From Piezodorus guildinii (lineage: Eukaryota; Arthropoda; Insecta; Hemiptera; Pentatomidae): a DNA stretch of 64,000 nucleotides. Positions 1 through 12,800 of the stretch are shown one piece after another. A program made the translations under genes and the position numbers. Below the pieces are notes generated by a model. It worked only from the letters and a program-made list of their open reading frames with translations, made no database searches and was not told where the DNA came from. The stretch is taken from contig CM041292.1 of assembly GCA_023052935.1 (NCBI GenBank), positions 202,453,799 through 202,517,798 on the forward strand, given 5' to 3'. Every line of letters starts with the position of its first letter. Within the stretch, counting starts at the first letter, position 1.

Positions 1-140
1 GCGCATGCGCGTCCTCCTCTTTACCGCGTCAGTGTTTATTTCAACCATTACTTCGTTTTTTTAAAACCAAGAAACCTTAAATATAATAATTAATTTTTAT
101 AGAATCACTAACAAATCCATTACCAATCACTACTGGTCAC

Positions 141-502
141 AAAACTAAAATTTATTGGGATCACCCTATCATTACGGACCACACAGTTTTAATAATCGGC
201 CAGACATTTTAGTTATTGATAATAAACTGGCACAGATTGTTGAAATAGGCATCCCGTCGGATGAAAATCTTCAAAAAATAGTTTCTGAAAAGAAAAGGAA
301 ATACCAGGAGCTGGCAGAGGAGCTTAAGCTACTCTATAGGTTGGAGAGCTGTGTGATTTACCCAATTATGTTATCTCGTTATGGCCTGATTCCAGAGAGT
401 ACGCTAGAATCAATCCAACAACTAGAGCTACCTATGAAGATTCTAGCGAGGGTTCAGCGAGCAGTCGTTCTAGGAACAGCAGCCACTGTTAGAACAATTT
501 AA
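141..502 (+). pseudogene. 3' end of a non-LTR retrotransposon with restriction-like endonuclease (R2/NeSL-like), frameshifted
   Basis: A frame at 155-502 encodes about 115 residues with the signature of the C-terminal restriction-like endonuclease of R2-group LINEs: NRPDI, then VID, then EIGIP about a dozen residues on, followed by K..KY and an LP..I..R.Q.AV..GT stretch typical of these polyproteins. The conserved block just upstream (KIYWDHPIITDH, from about 148) is in another frame, so the copy carries at least one frameshift before the PD motif. No start codon belongs here; the open end is only the retained 3' part of a much longer polyprotein. It lies in an intron of the DDX24-like gene. 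The clade within RLE elements is not resolved. Confidence 0.7.
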
Positions 503-644
503 ATATAACATAATTAGAACCTAACCCTTCGCTCATTAAGTCTGGGTTGGTGAAAATTCCCAGTGAAAGATGAAGAAGTGCAAAATTCTGAAATAATAAT
601 AAAAAATAACTATATTCTAAAAATAATGATTTTTTTTTTTTCAG

Positions 645-822
645 ACAATGATGTTCCTGATTTCAACGTCGATCTGAACCTCCTGAAAATGGCCAAGGAG
701 AGAGTGAAAGTTGCTCGTCAGATTGACAAAATCAGTTTAGAACTCAAAAAGGAGAAAAGTAAAATTGGCTGGATCGAGAAGACTGCTGAGGAAATGGATC
801 TCGTCTTGGACGATGATCAATT
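645..822 (+). other. DDX24: DDX24-like exon (penultimate)
   Basis: This exon starts after a poly(T)-CAG acceptor and ends at a consensus GTAAGT donor (823-828). It enters and leaves in split codons: two bases complete the first codon and two remain at the end. It codes for the charged helical segment after the helicase core. Reading continues past the donor only three codons before a stop, which supports splicing here. Confidence 0.85.
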
Positions 823-3800
823 GTAAGTAATCAAACATTATATTACTTTCACTTACTATATATAGTAAGGGGAAGTATTGCGATCGTGAAAATTTTCTAA
901 TTCCAGTTTTCAACGGAAATACACGTTTTAGGGTCCTCTGAGTCCAAATAACCAAGTCCCGCAAAAAGGTCTGTGTGTTTGTGTGTGTCTGTGTGTGTGT
1001 TTGTGTGTGTGTGGTAACTCCCGGGCAGAAACGGTAAGTCCTATGAAACTGAAATTTCATATTTAAGACAACTATACGCCCGAGACGTGACAAAACTTAT
1101 TTCATCAAAATGAGCCTACCAAAAAGAGGCACTTTATACCATGCATTTTGCACCTTTTTTCGATTTTCTCAAAAACGGTTCCGACGATTTTGATTAAACT
1201 CGCTATATCGATGTAAAATTTAATGGGCTTTAATATCATGTAGGTTTTATTTAGATAAAAGTGGTCTGACAGGGCTTAAATGCCGATATTTTAAATTTTC
1301 TTCCCCTAAAGTACCTTTAATTTTGTAGATTCAATAATAATAACTAGATTATCTTGTTAACGCTGATGAAAAACTGGTAAATATATAAATTGAATAAATT
1401 CGATACCCAACTAAAGGAGAAAACAGAAAAAATATTTTTTTAATGCAATTTTTCGTTTTTGAACATAAGAGCAGTAATATACATGTATGATATACCGTTG
1501 GAAAGCTAAATATTTTAGAAAAAATATCATCTTATACACAAGCTTTTAAAAGTTATTGGAGAGTGATGAAAAGAAGACAAAACTTACTGATTATTTAAGA
1601 TAATAATATAATTGATTTTTTAATAAAACACATGTTTCTATATAAATTCAATTTGATTAATTCCTTAATAATTTCACATATTTTTATCTCTAACTGTATT
1701 TGAAAATACTTTCATTGATTTTAAAAATGGAGGTAAGTGAAAGTCGTGTGTTGTCCACACCAGATTTTTTTAAAATTTATTAAGCTTTAATGTTAAGTTA
1801 TTCTGAAATTGGTTTATCATGAATAAATTATTTTGCACCTTTTTACAATTTTATCAAGAACGATGTAAAATTTAATGGGCTTTAATATCATGTAGGTTCC
1901 ATTCTGATTGAAATAGTCTGTCAGGGATTAAATGCTGATATTTGGAAATTTCTTCCTCTACAGTACCTTTAATTTTGTCAACTCAAAAACCTTGTTTACT
2001 AGCTGCGACCCGCGGCTTTGCTCACGAATATTTTATTTTGTCTTTATTTAAATTTGCACAAATGGGTTTATGAGTAGTGACTATAAAACGTATATGATTG
2101 AGCAGTTGTTTGGGGATGTGGTGACAAAGGAACTACCAATAAAACACACTTATTTTATGTTTTTCTTACTGTTGTATTTTCTTGGTGGCTGCACCCTTAA
2201 CAAACTTCTTTTCCATATAGTCAAAATGGTCAACAACTACTCCATCATTATAAGACGTATACATTTTCAAGAAATATAAATTTACATTTAAATGACATTT
2301 AAAGTGCATTGGGAAAGTAAAAAAGCTCGATACATGGGTACCTCATGATCTCACTGAGCGGCAGCAAGACCCCATGTTTCAAAACATACCGTGCAAAAAT
2401 TGAAAGAACTGGGCTACTAAGTTCTTCCGCACCCACCATATTCTCTCACCATCATCACCATATTTTTTAAGATTTGTCTGTGGCACATCGAGGCGGTCTC
2501 ATGTATCCCATCTTTATACCGAATCAAAATGGCTCTTTCCTCTTACCCGTAGACAATATTTCTTTGGATCCTTCCTATACCAAACCATCAATTGACAACA
2601 CCCTCCATATATCTACAATCTCCTACAGTTCAAACCCTCGATTCACCCACTAGAGACATAGATAGCCCGTTTATCCAACCTTTATATACCCCTTCTCTTC
2701 CCACTGAACAAAAAAATACGAATGCTCCTTTCGGGCCCGTTCTACTAGTTTCTTGGATTCCCTTCCATCAAACATCCGTCATGCTCCTTCCCTTTCTGCA
2801 TTTAAATTCCCTCTTTTCTAGCACCTTCAAGCATCCCAAAATGATGCTGCCTGACGATCAAATAATTTTTGTTTGATTGTATTCAATATATTTATATTTT
2901 CTTTTGGTTCAATCGTTACAGTATTTGTTTAGTTTTTTTATATTGTTATTTTGTCACTAGAAGATTTCATTTCTTATAATTGTATTTTTTATTTTTATTG
3001 TTTTATCTTTCATTAATTCTTGGTCAAAAATAGATTCTTTATTATTTCATGTTATTTTAAGAATACTAAGTACTAGAACAATGTTACTAATTTTTTTTTC
3101 TTTATTTTTTATTTAACTCATATATTTCTCATTTTTTTCCAACATAATTAGCTTCTGAAGATTGTTTTTATTTTATTTATTTTGTGTTGTATACAAATTC
3201 ATCGATTATTGTAAATAGTAGTTAATCATGTTCATCTTGCCTATTGGCCAGACATATTGTATATTTAAACTGTACAAACCTGTTATTCTAAAGGGACCAA
3301 GTCCCAGAAAAAAAATTATTTTCTATCTATCTATCAATATAATAATATAATAATCAATTGGCTATAAAAAATTCTTGCAACAACAGCATTTTATTAAGTT
3401 TTCTCCATAACTGGCCAGTTTTAATATCACTAATATACACTTCATTCCCTCATTATAATTTGAAGCTCATAGCATCATGTTGAAAAGACATGCTTTGTCT
3501 TTTTCAAGGTTTATTCTCTCATCGTCAGTTTTATTTCATTTTACTCTCTGTTATTTCTTTCCCTTAGAAAGTAAACCGATAGTGCTTTTCTATTTAAACA
3601 AATTCTTTTTGAAGCAATATTTAAAGGAAGCAGAATCTTGTAAAAACCTTAAAAACCTTCGGCCTCCACTCCTTAAACTGTTCCAAAAACCCTTTGATTG
3701 CCGTGGCTTACTATTTTCCTCCTTGTATATTACTGTAAAGTTATCTTTGAATTTTAGTTTAAGATCTTCCAATTCTTCTCGTCTTATATATGTGTCTGTT

Positions 3801-6800
3801 TCGTTTTCTTCCTTATTTTGAAATATCTCTTTATTTAAAGAAATATGTTTAGTATTTCTTCCTAGTTGTTTTTTTTCTGAATGTACACCTTTGGACTTTC
3901 TATGATGGTTAACTATCTTGTTATCCCCTTGGTTTAAAATTTCGGATATGTCTATGTAATTGGATTGGTGGATTTCATTTTTTTTCCCGAGTGAAGGATC
4001 ATGGATTTGTTTATTTTCTCTTTGATAATTCTGTTGAATTTGTTTCAACCTTTCTCGCCTTTGTTTTTTTAATTTTGAAGGTACTGCTTCATAGCACATA
4101 ATGGCTTTATCTGACAAGAATTTAGTTTTTCTCAATATTTCGTAACTTGTCGAAGCTGAAATAGCAGCATCTTTTTTGGCAGTGAGTGAAATGTCATTAT
4201 TTTTTACTGGTGAATTAAGTTTATTTGGACTATTATCGAATTCATTTCGATGGTCAACAAATGAACTCTTACTTCCAAAGCCAGATACTAATGTCACTGC
4301 TGAATGATAAGGAAAAGTCTTTATCAACCGCTTATTCGTATTATTTTCTTCATTCTTGTGATAGTAAGTTTCATTTGGTTTTAATTTTGTTGTTTTATTA
4401 TACTCATTTTGTATTGTGTTTATGTGTATCACAGGTTCTATGTCTTTGCCATTTGTACATTCTAATATTTTATTATTATTTGTAATTTTTTCATTTGAAT
4501 CTTCTTTAGAGGCCAAAGAATTCCTTTCAAATTCACTGATACTTGATTTGTCATTGCTCCATGACTCATTGCTGTTCTCCGGGCTTAAGAATTTTTGGCT
4601 CAAAGCTGAACTGTCAATTGACACTGGACCATCATCTAAGATTAGTTCACTGTCACAAGAATATAATTCAGGATCTGCGAAACACCACTGATCTTCGTTA
4701 ACAATCCTTTCTTCTTGATTAATTTTGCTTGAAATTTCTGAAATCGATAAATTGTCCGAGTCATATTTTGGATAGGGGTTTAATTCCATTGGCTCTAACT
4801 CCCAACCATTTTTCTGTTTTTCTTGCTCAACCCTGGTCTTGTTTGAGGCTGATAGTTCATACGGCTTACTTTTGTTTTTATCAATAAGATCTAGAGATCT
4901 GTTGGAAAGATTTTTTTGTTTTATATTTTGCAATGATTTGCTGTGTTTATAATTATATAAGTTTTTATTGCTACGTTTTCTTGGTGGCATTTTATTCTTT
5001 CGTGATTTATACCTATAGATTTTCTTTGTTAGCTTTAGACAAGAATCAGAAAGTGATCTTTGACTTCTTGATGTTGTTTCACTTATTGTATTCTCATATA
5101 TATCACAACTAAAAGTTTTATTGTCTGAAGGTTTTGTACCTGAATACTTTTGAGGGTTTTTTTCTGTGTCTTCTCTTCCGCCATCTTTACAAATGTTTGA
5201 GAATCTGGATTTTTTCTTATTGCCTTTTTCACATGAATTGTCTTTTTGAATGATCGCCATAGAAATTAAATCTTCAATTCGCCTACCCCTTTTTGCTTGT
5301 GGATGTTTTTTCTCTTTACCATTCTTATGTTTTGAAATATCTTCTTTTTTCAGGTGGGATTGACATTTAGGTTTTTCTGCATCACATAAGGACCCTCTTG
5401 TTTTTTCATTTTTTAAATTACTTCTTGTTTCATAAACGTCAGTAGTATTATTAACACTTTCTTCAACCAATCCCACATTAGTTGTTGGATAAGTTAGTTG
5501 GTTGTGATGTTTAATTATGTTTATTTGTTCTCTGTTATTATATACGCCTTTAATAGAATCTTTTGTACTTGTTGAGAAAGTAGAACTTTCTAATTTCATC
5601 TGAACTGCCGCAGGATCGCCTGGCTTATAAAACTTTCTTGACTGTTGTACTTCATTTTCTTTTATCTTTGAAGATAACTGTAAGTTCGTTTTTTTGCAAT
5701 TATTACTTATTGTGTACAACTGTTTTTGTCTATTATGGTCTTTTTTAGTATTTGAATCTGATTGGCCACACATAGATACCTTAAGACAGTTATTTTTATT
5801 ATTTTTTGAACTTTGTTTGCTTCTATTTAAATCATTAATTTCTCTGTAAACTTTCATGTTATGTTCTTTTTTTTTCATTTTCTCTTCTTTGAATCTATCT
5901 TTATATAGTTTTTCTTTAAGTTTAATCATCTCTTTCTGTTTGTGCCGTTGTTGAATGCGTTTTGTACTTTCTTTCTCAAATAACAAGTCCTCGCGGTTAT
6001 CTTTACTTTTTGTTTTCCCTTGACATCTTCTACACTTATGCCCAGACACTATTTTACTATTGCTGTGTTTTCTTCTTTTATGCGGGGAATGATAACGTCG
6101 TTGGTTTTTTGTATCCTTTTGACATCTTAACTTATGGGTACCAATAAACTCTTTGCAATCACCCCTTTCATATTTACATTCCATTTTTATTTTGTTTATT
6201 TTATTTTTTTTCTAAATTTTATAAATCGGTCGCTCATTTTTCACGGGATATTAAAATAATTACTGTTATAATTGAATTTAATTAATTTATAAAACTAATT
6301 AATTGTAAATTTTCTTATTGCATATTATTGGGTTATATAACCTTACAATTAAAAATGTTTCACATCTGGTATTTTTCATGAGGCAATTGAATAATTTAAT
6401 TGGTTATAAGCTTTATTACTGTTTGATATTTTACTCAGTTTTAAAATTCTTAAAGTACACTCAATTGGAAGGGAACTTTTCAATTTATTAAATTTTGTTT
6501 AAATGCATTTAGCCCTAGAAAGTTTTTATGTATCAGTAATTTATAGAAAAAATAATCATTAATGTTGCTTTTTTTTCTCTCAATTACTGAACGGAATCTT
6601 ATAAAATAATTTTGTACTACCTGCAATAGTTCTCTGTTATCCATTGTGATCTACTTTGTTTAATCTCCTTCTGCTTATTTGATTAGTATGATAATAATTA
6701 TCTTAAATTCTTATTTCATTATAAAAGTATATTTCAATTAGCCTAAATATTGAACATGTGTTTTGTTTTTTTTTAAATTATTATTAGCACTATGGGCTCA

Positions 6801-9800
6801 AGCTGCAAATTTGATTTAGAAATAAAAAATTATTAAGGTTGATTTAGGGCTGAATAATTCTTCCATTAATACTGATCATTTATTTCATGACGTTTCGGGA
6901 TATTCTCCCATCTTCAGAAGTCTCGTTATATATTCTGTAATCCAACATTTTACTAGTCACACCTTCAGCCAGGTAAAAATAAAAATGAAGTCAAATTCTA
7001 AACACTTCAGATCTGAGCAAGAGTATTGCTCAGATCTTTGTCCTCAACTGAAGTGTTTAGAATTTGACTTCATTTTTATTTTTACCTGGCTGAAGGTGTG
7101 ACTAGTAAAATGTTGGATTACAGAATATATAACGAGACTTCTGAAGATGGGAGAATATCCCGAAACGTCATGAAATAAATGATCAGTATTAATGGAAGAA
7201 TTATTCAGCCCTAAATCAACCTTAATAATTAAATGAGATCTTCCGTGTTAAGAACATATTGATATAAAGAAATAAAAAATGTCTTTGACATTGTGATTTT
7301 TATTGGAAGAAACTGTACTTTTGTCTTATTTATTAGTAGTAAAATATAAAACATTTTGAGCTGATATTTAATTTACACTGCCGGACAAAATTAAAGGATC
7401 ACTTACAAATATTTATATTATTATTACATAAGAGATAAAAATAGGAATTCCTTTGTCCCAGACTGGACTTTGTGTTGTATCTTATCAGGTACCTGTTAAT
7501 ATTCCCACCCATTTATGGAGAAAAGGGTCAGTTAATCCTCTTCTTTTCTTTCTTCCTATCAGTAAATGATTAGTTGTTAGCAAAGATTCATCTTATTGAA
7601 GATTTTCTAACATTTAAGAGACTTTAGTTTTTATTTGTGAGTTTAGTAAGAACGTTGTGATGGCCAACAGAAGAGCATTTATCGAAGAGGAATCAATTCG
7701 TGTTGTTGCTTTGACTGAAAAAGGGTTTTCTCAAAGGCATATTGTGCAACGGCCCCAGCGGTCACAAGCCGTAGTGTCCAGGGTGCTTAATAGGCACTGT
7801 CAAACTGGAGGGCATACAAGAAGAGTCGGACAAGGCTGTCCGAGGTCAACTTTCCACTGTGATGAGAGATTTTTGCAACTGCATGCTCTTCGGGATTTCC
7901 GATCAACTGGTGACAGTCTGCGTGGTCTCCTCCAGAGGTTCAGGAATGTGCAAATTTCAGAGCCAACCGTGAGAAGACGACTTAACGATTATGGATTGAC
8001 CTCCCATCCTTCAGCTACTGGACCTCTTCTCTCCAGGGAACACTGGGTTGAGCGCTTGAGGTTTTCTCGGGAGCACCTAAACTGGACTCAGGAATATTGG
8101 AGCCTCGTATTATTCAGCGATGAGTCAAGATTCTGTATCCGATCTCCAGATGGACAGGGAAAAGGTATGGAGGGAGGTATGCTCCATGCACTTTCTCTCC
8201 AAGGGTTGCATTTGGTGGTGGGTCAGTGATGGTGTGGGGGGGCATAAATTTAAACTCCCATATAGAGTTGGTTCTTGTGAACCGTGGCTCTATAACTGCT
8301 GACAGGTACATTAGGGAGTTACTTGAGCCACATGTAATACCTTTCACCAGAAATATCGCAGGTAACTTTATTTTTATACACGATAATGCCCGACCTCACG
8401 TTGCTCGATCAGTGCTAAATTTCCTCAGACAAGAAGAAATTGATGGTTTGGCCACCCAGAAGTCCAGATATGAACCCAATAGAGCATGTATGGGACATGC
8501 TTGGAAGACGTGTCCGCGCCCGAGACCCACAAAATTTGGCAGATTTAAGGGAAATGTTAGTGGAAGAGTGGAACAACATCCCAGAACAACATGTAAGAGC
8601 CCTGGTCGTTGGAATGGGCAGGAGAATGGAAGCAATTATCAGAGCTAGAGGTGGGAATACCAATTATTGATCGTTTTCCTCGAATTCTTCCCTTTTTATT
8701 CAGTTTTGTTATTTCTTTTTCATTTCAAAGATTTACTTTTTCATTTTGACACTGTAGGACATTTTTTATTATAATAAAGTGTGTCTTCCAAAGAAAAAAG
8801 AATATTTTCAAAAATACCCTATACAGTTCAGTAATTTCAAAATATTGAAGTGATCCTTTAATTTTGTCCGGCAGTGTAGTTTGAATTTGTTTTTTAAAAC
8901 ATAAAACTTATTCAGATAAAAACAATAACCCAAAGTAGTATTAATTTGCAATTAGAGCTATTAAATAAAACTTTGGTTGACTGTAAGTTGCGATTTGAAA
9001 AAATATCATAATTTAGCATCATATAAGGAGTTCAAATTCAAGGCGATTTGTATTAACAAGTAGAAGCTATCAAAATTATAAAGTTATTGATGCTACCTTG
9101 ATCCTATCGATGAAAAACTTATCAGTTTTGTCTTTTTGGCTGGTGCTAGGCCAAAGCATCTGATTAGAAAAAATAGATGGGACTAAGTAACTTAACATCT
9201 TTAATTATATTGAAAAATTTTTATTCATTGAAGTTGTTTTTGTTCGTTTCATACTAAGGTTAATTATGACTATGATTAACACATTCATATTATTATTTAA
9301 TTATCAATTAATAGTTATTACATTTTTTTTTAAAGTTAATTTTAGGATAATCTATTAATGATACAAAAAATCAGCATTATCGTTTACTTTTAAAGCTCTA
9401 TTACAAAAATTAAATGAAAACATCAATTAGGATTTTAAAAATCAGGTGCGGGCAACACACGACTTTCACTTACCTCCGTTTTTAAAATCGATTAAAGAAT
9501 TTGCAAGTACAGTAAGAGATAAAAATGAATGAAACCATTAAAGAATTAATTATATGGAATTTCTATAGAAACATGTGTTCTATTAAAAAATCTATCATAT
9601 TAATATGCGTAGGTTTTTTGTATAATTTTTCCTACAATCGCAAAGTAACCTCAATTTTTCACCATATGTTTGCCATTAGGCTAATGTACTATAATCACAA
9701 AAAAACAAAAATATTTTCTGATTGTAAGGATGACTCATCCAAAATCATTGTTAACATTTTGTCAAAATGTAAATATGTGAATAAAGTTTATTTTTATTTT

Positions 9801-12800
9801 TATTATATTAATTAAATTAATCATATTATTATCTTAGTTTTATCGCCTTTTCATCACTCTCTATTAACTTTTAAAAGCTTGAGTATAAGATAAGATTTTT
9901 TCTAAAATCTTAGCTTTCCAACGGTATATCATGCATGTATATTACTGTTCTAATGTTCAAAACAAAAAATTTCATTAAAAATATATTTTTTTCAGTTTTC
10001 TCCTTTAGTTAGATATCGAATTTGTTCAACTTATATATTTATGTGTTTTTCATCGGTGGTAACAAGATAATATATTTTATTTTATAAAATCTACGAAATT
10101 AAAGGTACTTTACTGGAAAAACATATAAAATATCAGCATTTAAGCCCTTCAGACCATTTTAATCAGAATGAAAACTACATGATATTAAAGATCATTAAAT
10201 TTTACATCGATATGGCAGTTTATTCAAAATCGTCGGAACCGTTTTTGAGAAAATCGAAAAAAGGTGCAAAATGCATGGTATAAAGTGCCTCTTCTGGTAA
10301 GCTCATTTTGATGAAAAAGGTTTTGTAACATCTCGGGCATATAGTTGTCTTAAATATGAAATTTCAGTTTCATAGGACTTACCGTTTCCGCCCGGGAGTT
10401 ACCACTTTGTTATTTGAACTTAGGGGCCCTAAAATGTGTATTTCTGTTGAAAACTGGAATTCGAAAATTTTCACGATCGCAATACTTTCCCTTACTATAT
10501 ATAGTAAGTGAAAGTAAAAAGGCATGTCCAATTTTAACAGCTGTAATTAAATGCAAATAAAAGCAACAAATTAGGAATTTTCCTTGGAAAAGTTTTAATA
10601 TATTTGAGGAAAATTGGTTGGGGGTGTAGTCATCGAAACAATTTAATTAAGTAAACTTAATTTATTGTGCCAATGGTTCGGTCTAAATTATCTTCCTAAA
10701 TCGTCAGGCCATCTTGTGATATATATATTGTTATAATATTTTATTTTTTAAAAGAAAAATGAATAATGCGTCCCTATTTGGGCGCCAAAAGTTATAATAT
10801 TTTATTTTCAAAGAAATTATATTCAGGGGACCCTAAAACGTAGTATTAGGTTGGCAAATGAGTCCTTTCATTTTTCACTTTAACTTACCTATTAAATGTT
10901 ATATTATTTTATTTTCAAAGAAATTATATTAAATTTTTAAATTAAAAATGCAAAGTGAATGATAATTTTAGGGTTTTCAAATTAATAACTCTGAGTCTTG
11001 GCTAAAGTTAATAATAAACTTATATTCTTAAAAAAATATATTACAATAGAACACATAACTTGAACTAAAAAGTAAATATTGCAAATAATAAAGTTTATAA
11101 ATTACCTGATTAAGATGTCTTTAGTTGAATTTCCATTCCTCCTCTTTAATGATGTCACATGATCTGATGCCATTCATCGCTTTTTATTGGCCGATCACAT
11201 CCGCCTTCTTATTATCATGATTATTATTTAGCCTACACATATATCACAACATATATATTATGATTATTATATATCTATAATATATATACAAATATATATA
11301 TGGGTTTACAGTTATATATAATATTTATACTTATGTCGCTTAAATTGTTAATTAATAAATTGACCTCAGTTGTTATTACATTATACATTTTAAAAGTTGT
11401 GGGACTGTCATATAAGTATTTTGTAATCTTTATATGTTTACATTATAGTTGACAATGGTTATTATACGTTAGTATAGTATAGTTTTAAAACTGTACCACT
11501 ACAATAATTGTACAATGAATTATTCATCTAGGATATTAGGTTCAATACTTATAGAATGTATTTTTATGGATTTGGGCAATATCAATTTATTCTCAAACAA
11601 TCTGGTGCGAGCATCAAACGACTTTCAATTACCTCCGTTGTTAAAAATCAAATGAGGAATTTTCAAATATAGTTAGAGAGAAACATGAGTGAAACTAATA
11701 AAGAATTAATTGAAAGAATTTTTATAAAACATGTGTTTTATTAAAAGATTGATTACGTTATTATCTAAAATAATCAGTCTGTTTTATCGGCTTTTCACAA
11801 CTCTCTATTAACTTTTACAAGCTTGTGTATAAGATAAAAAATGTTCTAAAATCTTTAGCTTTCCAACGGTATATTATACATTTATATTACTGCTCTTATT
11901 TTCAGAAACACAAAAATTGCATTAAAAAATAGTTTTGCTCTTTTCGCCTTTAGTTCGATATCGAATTCATTCAAATTATATATTTACCATTTTTGTAGCA
12001 TTGACAACAGGATTATATTGCTATTTTTTTAGTATCTACAAAATTAAAAGTAGTTTGGAGGAAGAAAATTTAAAATATCGGCATTTAAGCCCTGTTTGAC
12101 TATTTAATCAGAATGAAACCTACATGATGCTAAAGCCCGTCAAATGTTACATCGATATATAGAGTTTAAAAAGGTGTAAAATGCAAGGTATAAAGAGGCT
12201 CTTCGGTTAGCCGATTTTGATGAAAAAGTTGCTGTAACATCTCGGGCTTATAGTTGTCTTAAATATGAAATTTCAGTTTCAAATGACATATGATTTTTAG
12301 GCTAGACTTACCACACCACCACACACACACACACAGACCTTTTTGGCGGGACTTGGTAATTTGGTCTCAGGAGAGCCTAAAACGTGTATTTCCGTTGAAA
12401 ACTGGAATTAAAAAATTTTCAGGATCGCAATACTTTCCCTTACTATTATTCATATATAGGTAAATGAAAGTGAAAAATGAAAGGACTCATTTTCCAACCC
12501 AATACTTTATTACGTTTTAAGGGTCCCCTGAATCCAAATACCAAGTCCCGCAAAATGGTCTGTGTGTGGTAACTCTAGCGCAAAAACGAAAAGTTTTAAG
12601 TTAAAAAAGTCATATTTAAGACAACTATACGCCTGAGATGTTACGAGCAACTTTTTCACTAAAATGGGCTGACCGGAAGTCCTACTTTATCCCATGCATT
12701 TAGCACCTTTTAGGATTTTCTCAAAAACGGCTCTAACGATTTTGATTAAAATCGCTATATTGATGTAAAATTTGATGGGCTTTTATATCATGTAGGTTTC

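Noticed and set aside
737..1093. Open frame on - rich in His/Thr repeats (HTQTHTQTH)
   Set aside because: It is translation of the (TG)n tract inside Helitron2-like copy 1, not a gene. Similar frames at 36304-36746 and 49553-49948 are likewise microsatellite and LINE read-through.
3477..5000. + strand frames at 3477-3821, 4225-4485 and 4416-4691
   Set aside because: They are antisense to the 864-codon frame, with compositions (Ser/Phe/Leu-rich) expected of complements of Lys/Asn-rich coding DNA.
9525..9815. 96-codon + frame
   Set aside because: It lies wholly within Helitron2-like copy 2, is AT-driven, and is not preserved in other copies.
10770..10785. GGGCGCC-like sequence resembling an LTR retrotransposon primer-binding site
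   Set aside because: It lies inside the possible solo LTR, and no gag/pol frame or second LTR follows, so it cannot be called a primer-binding site.
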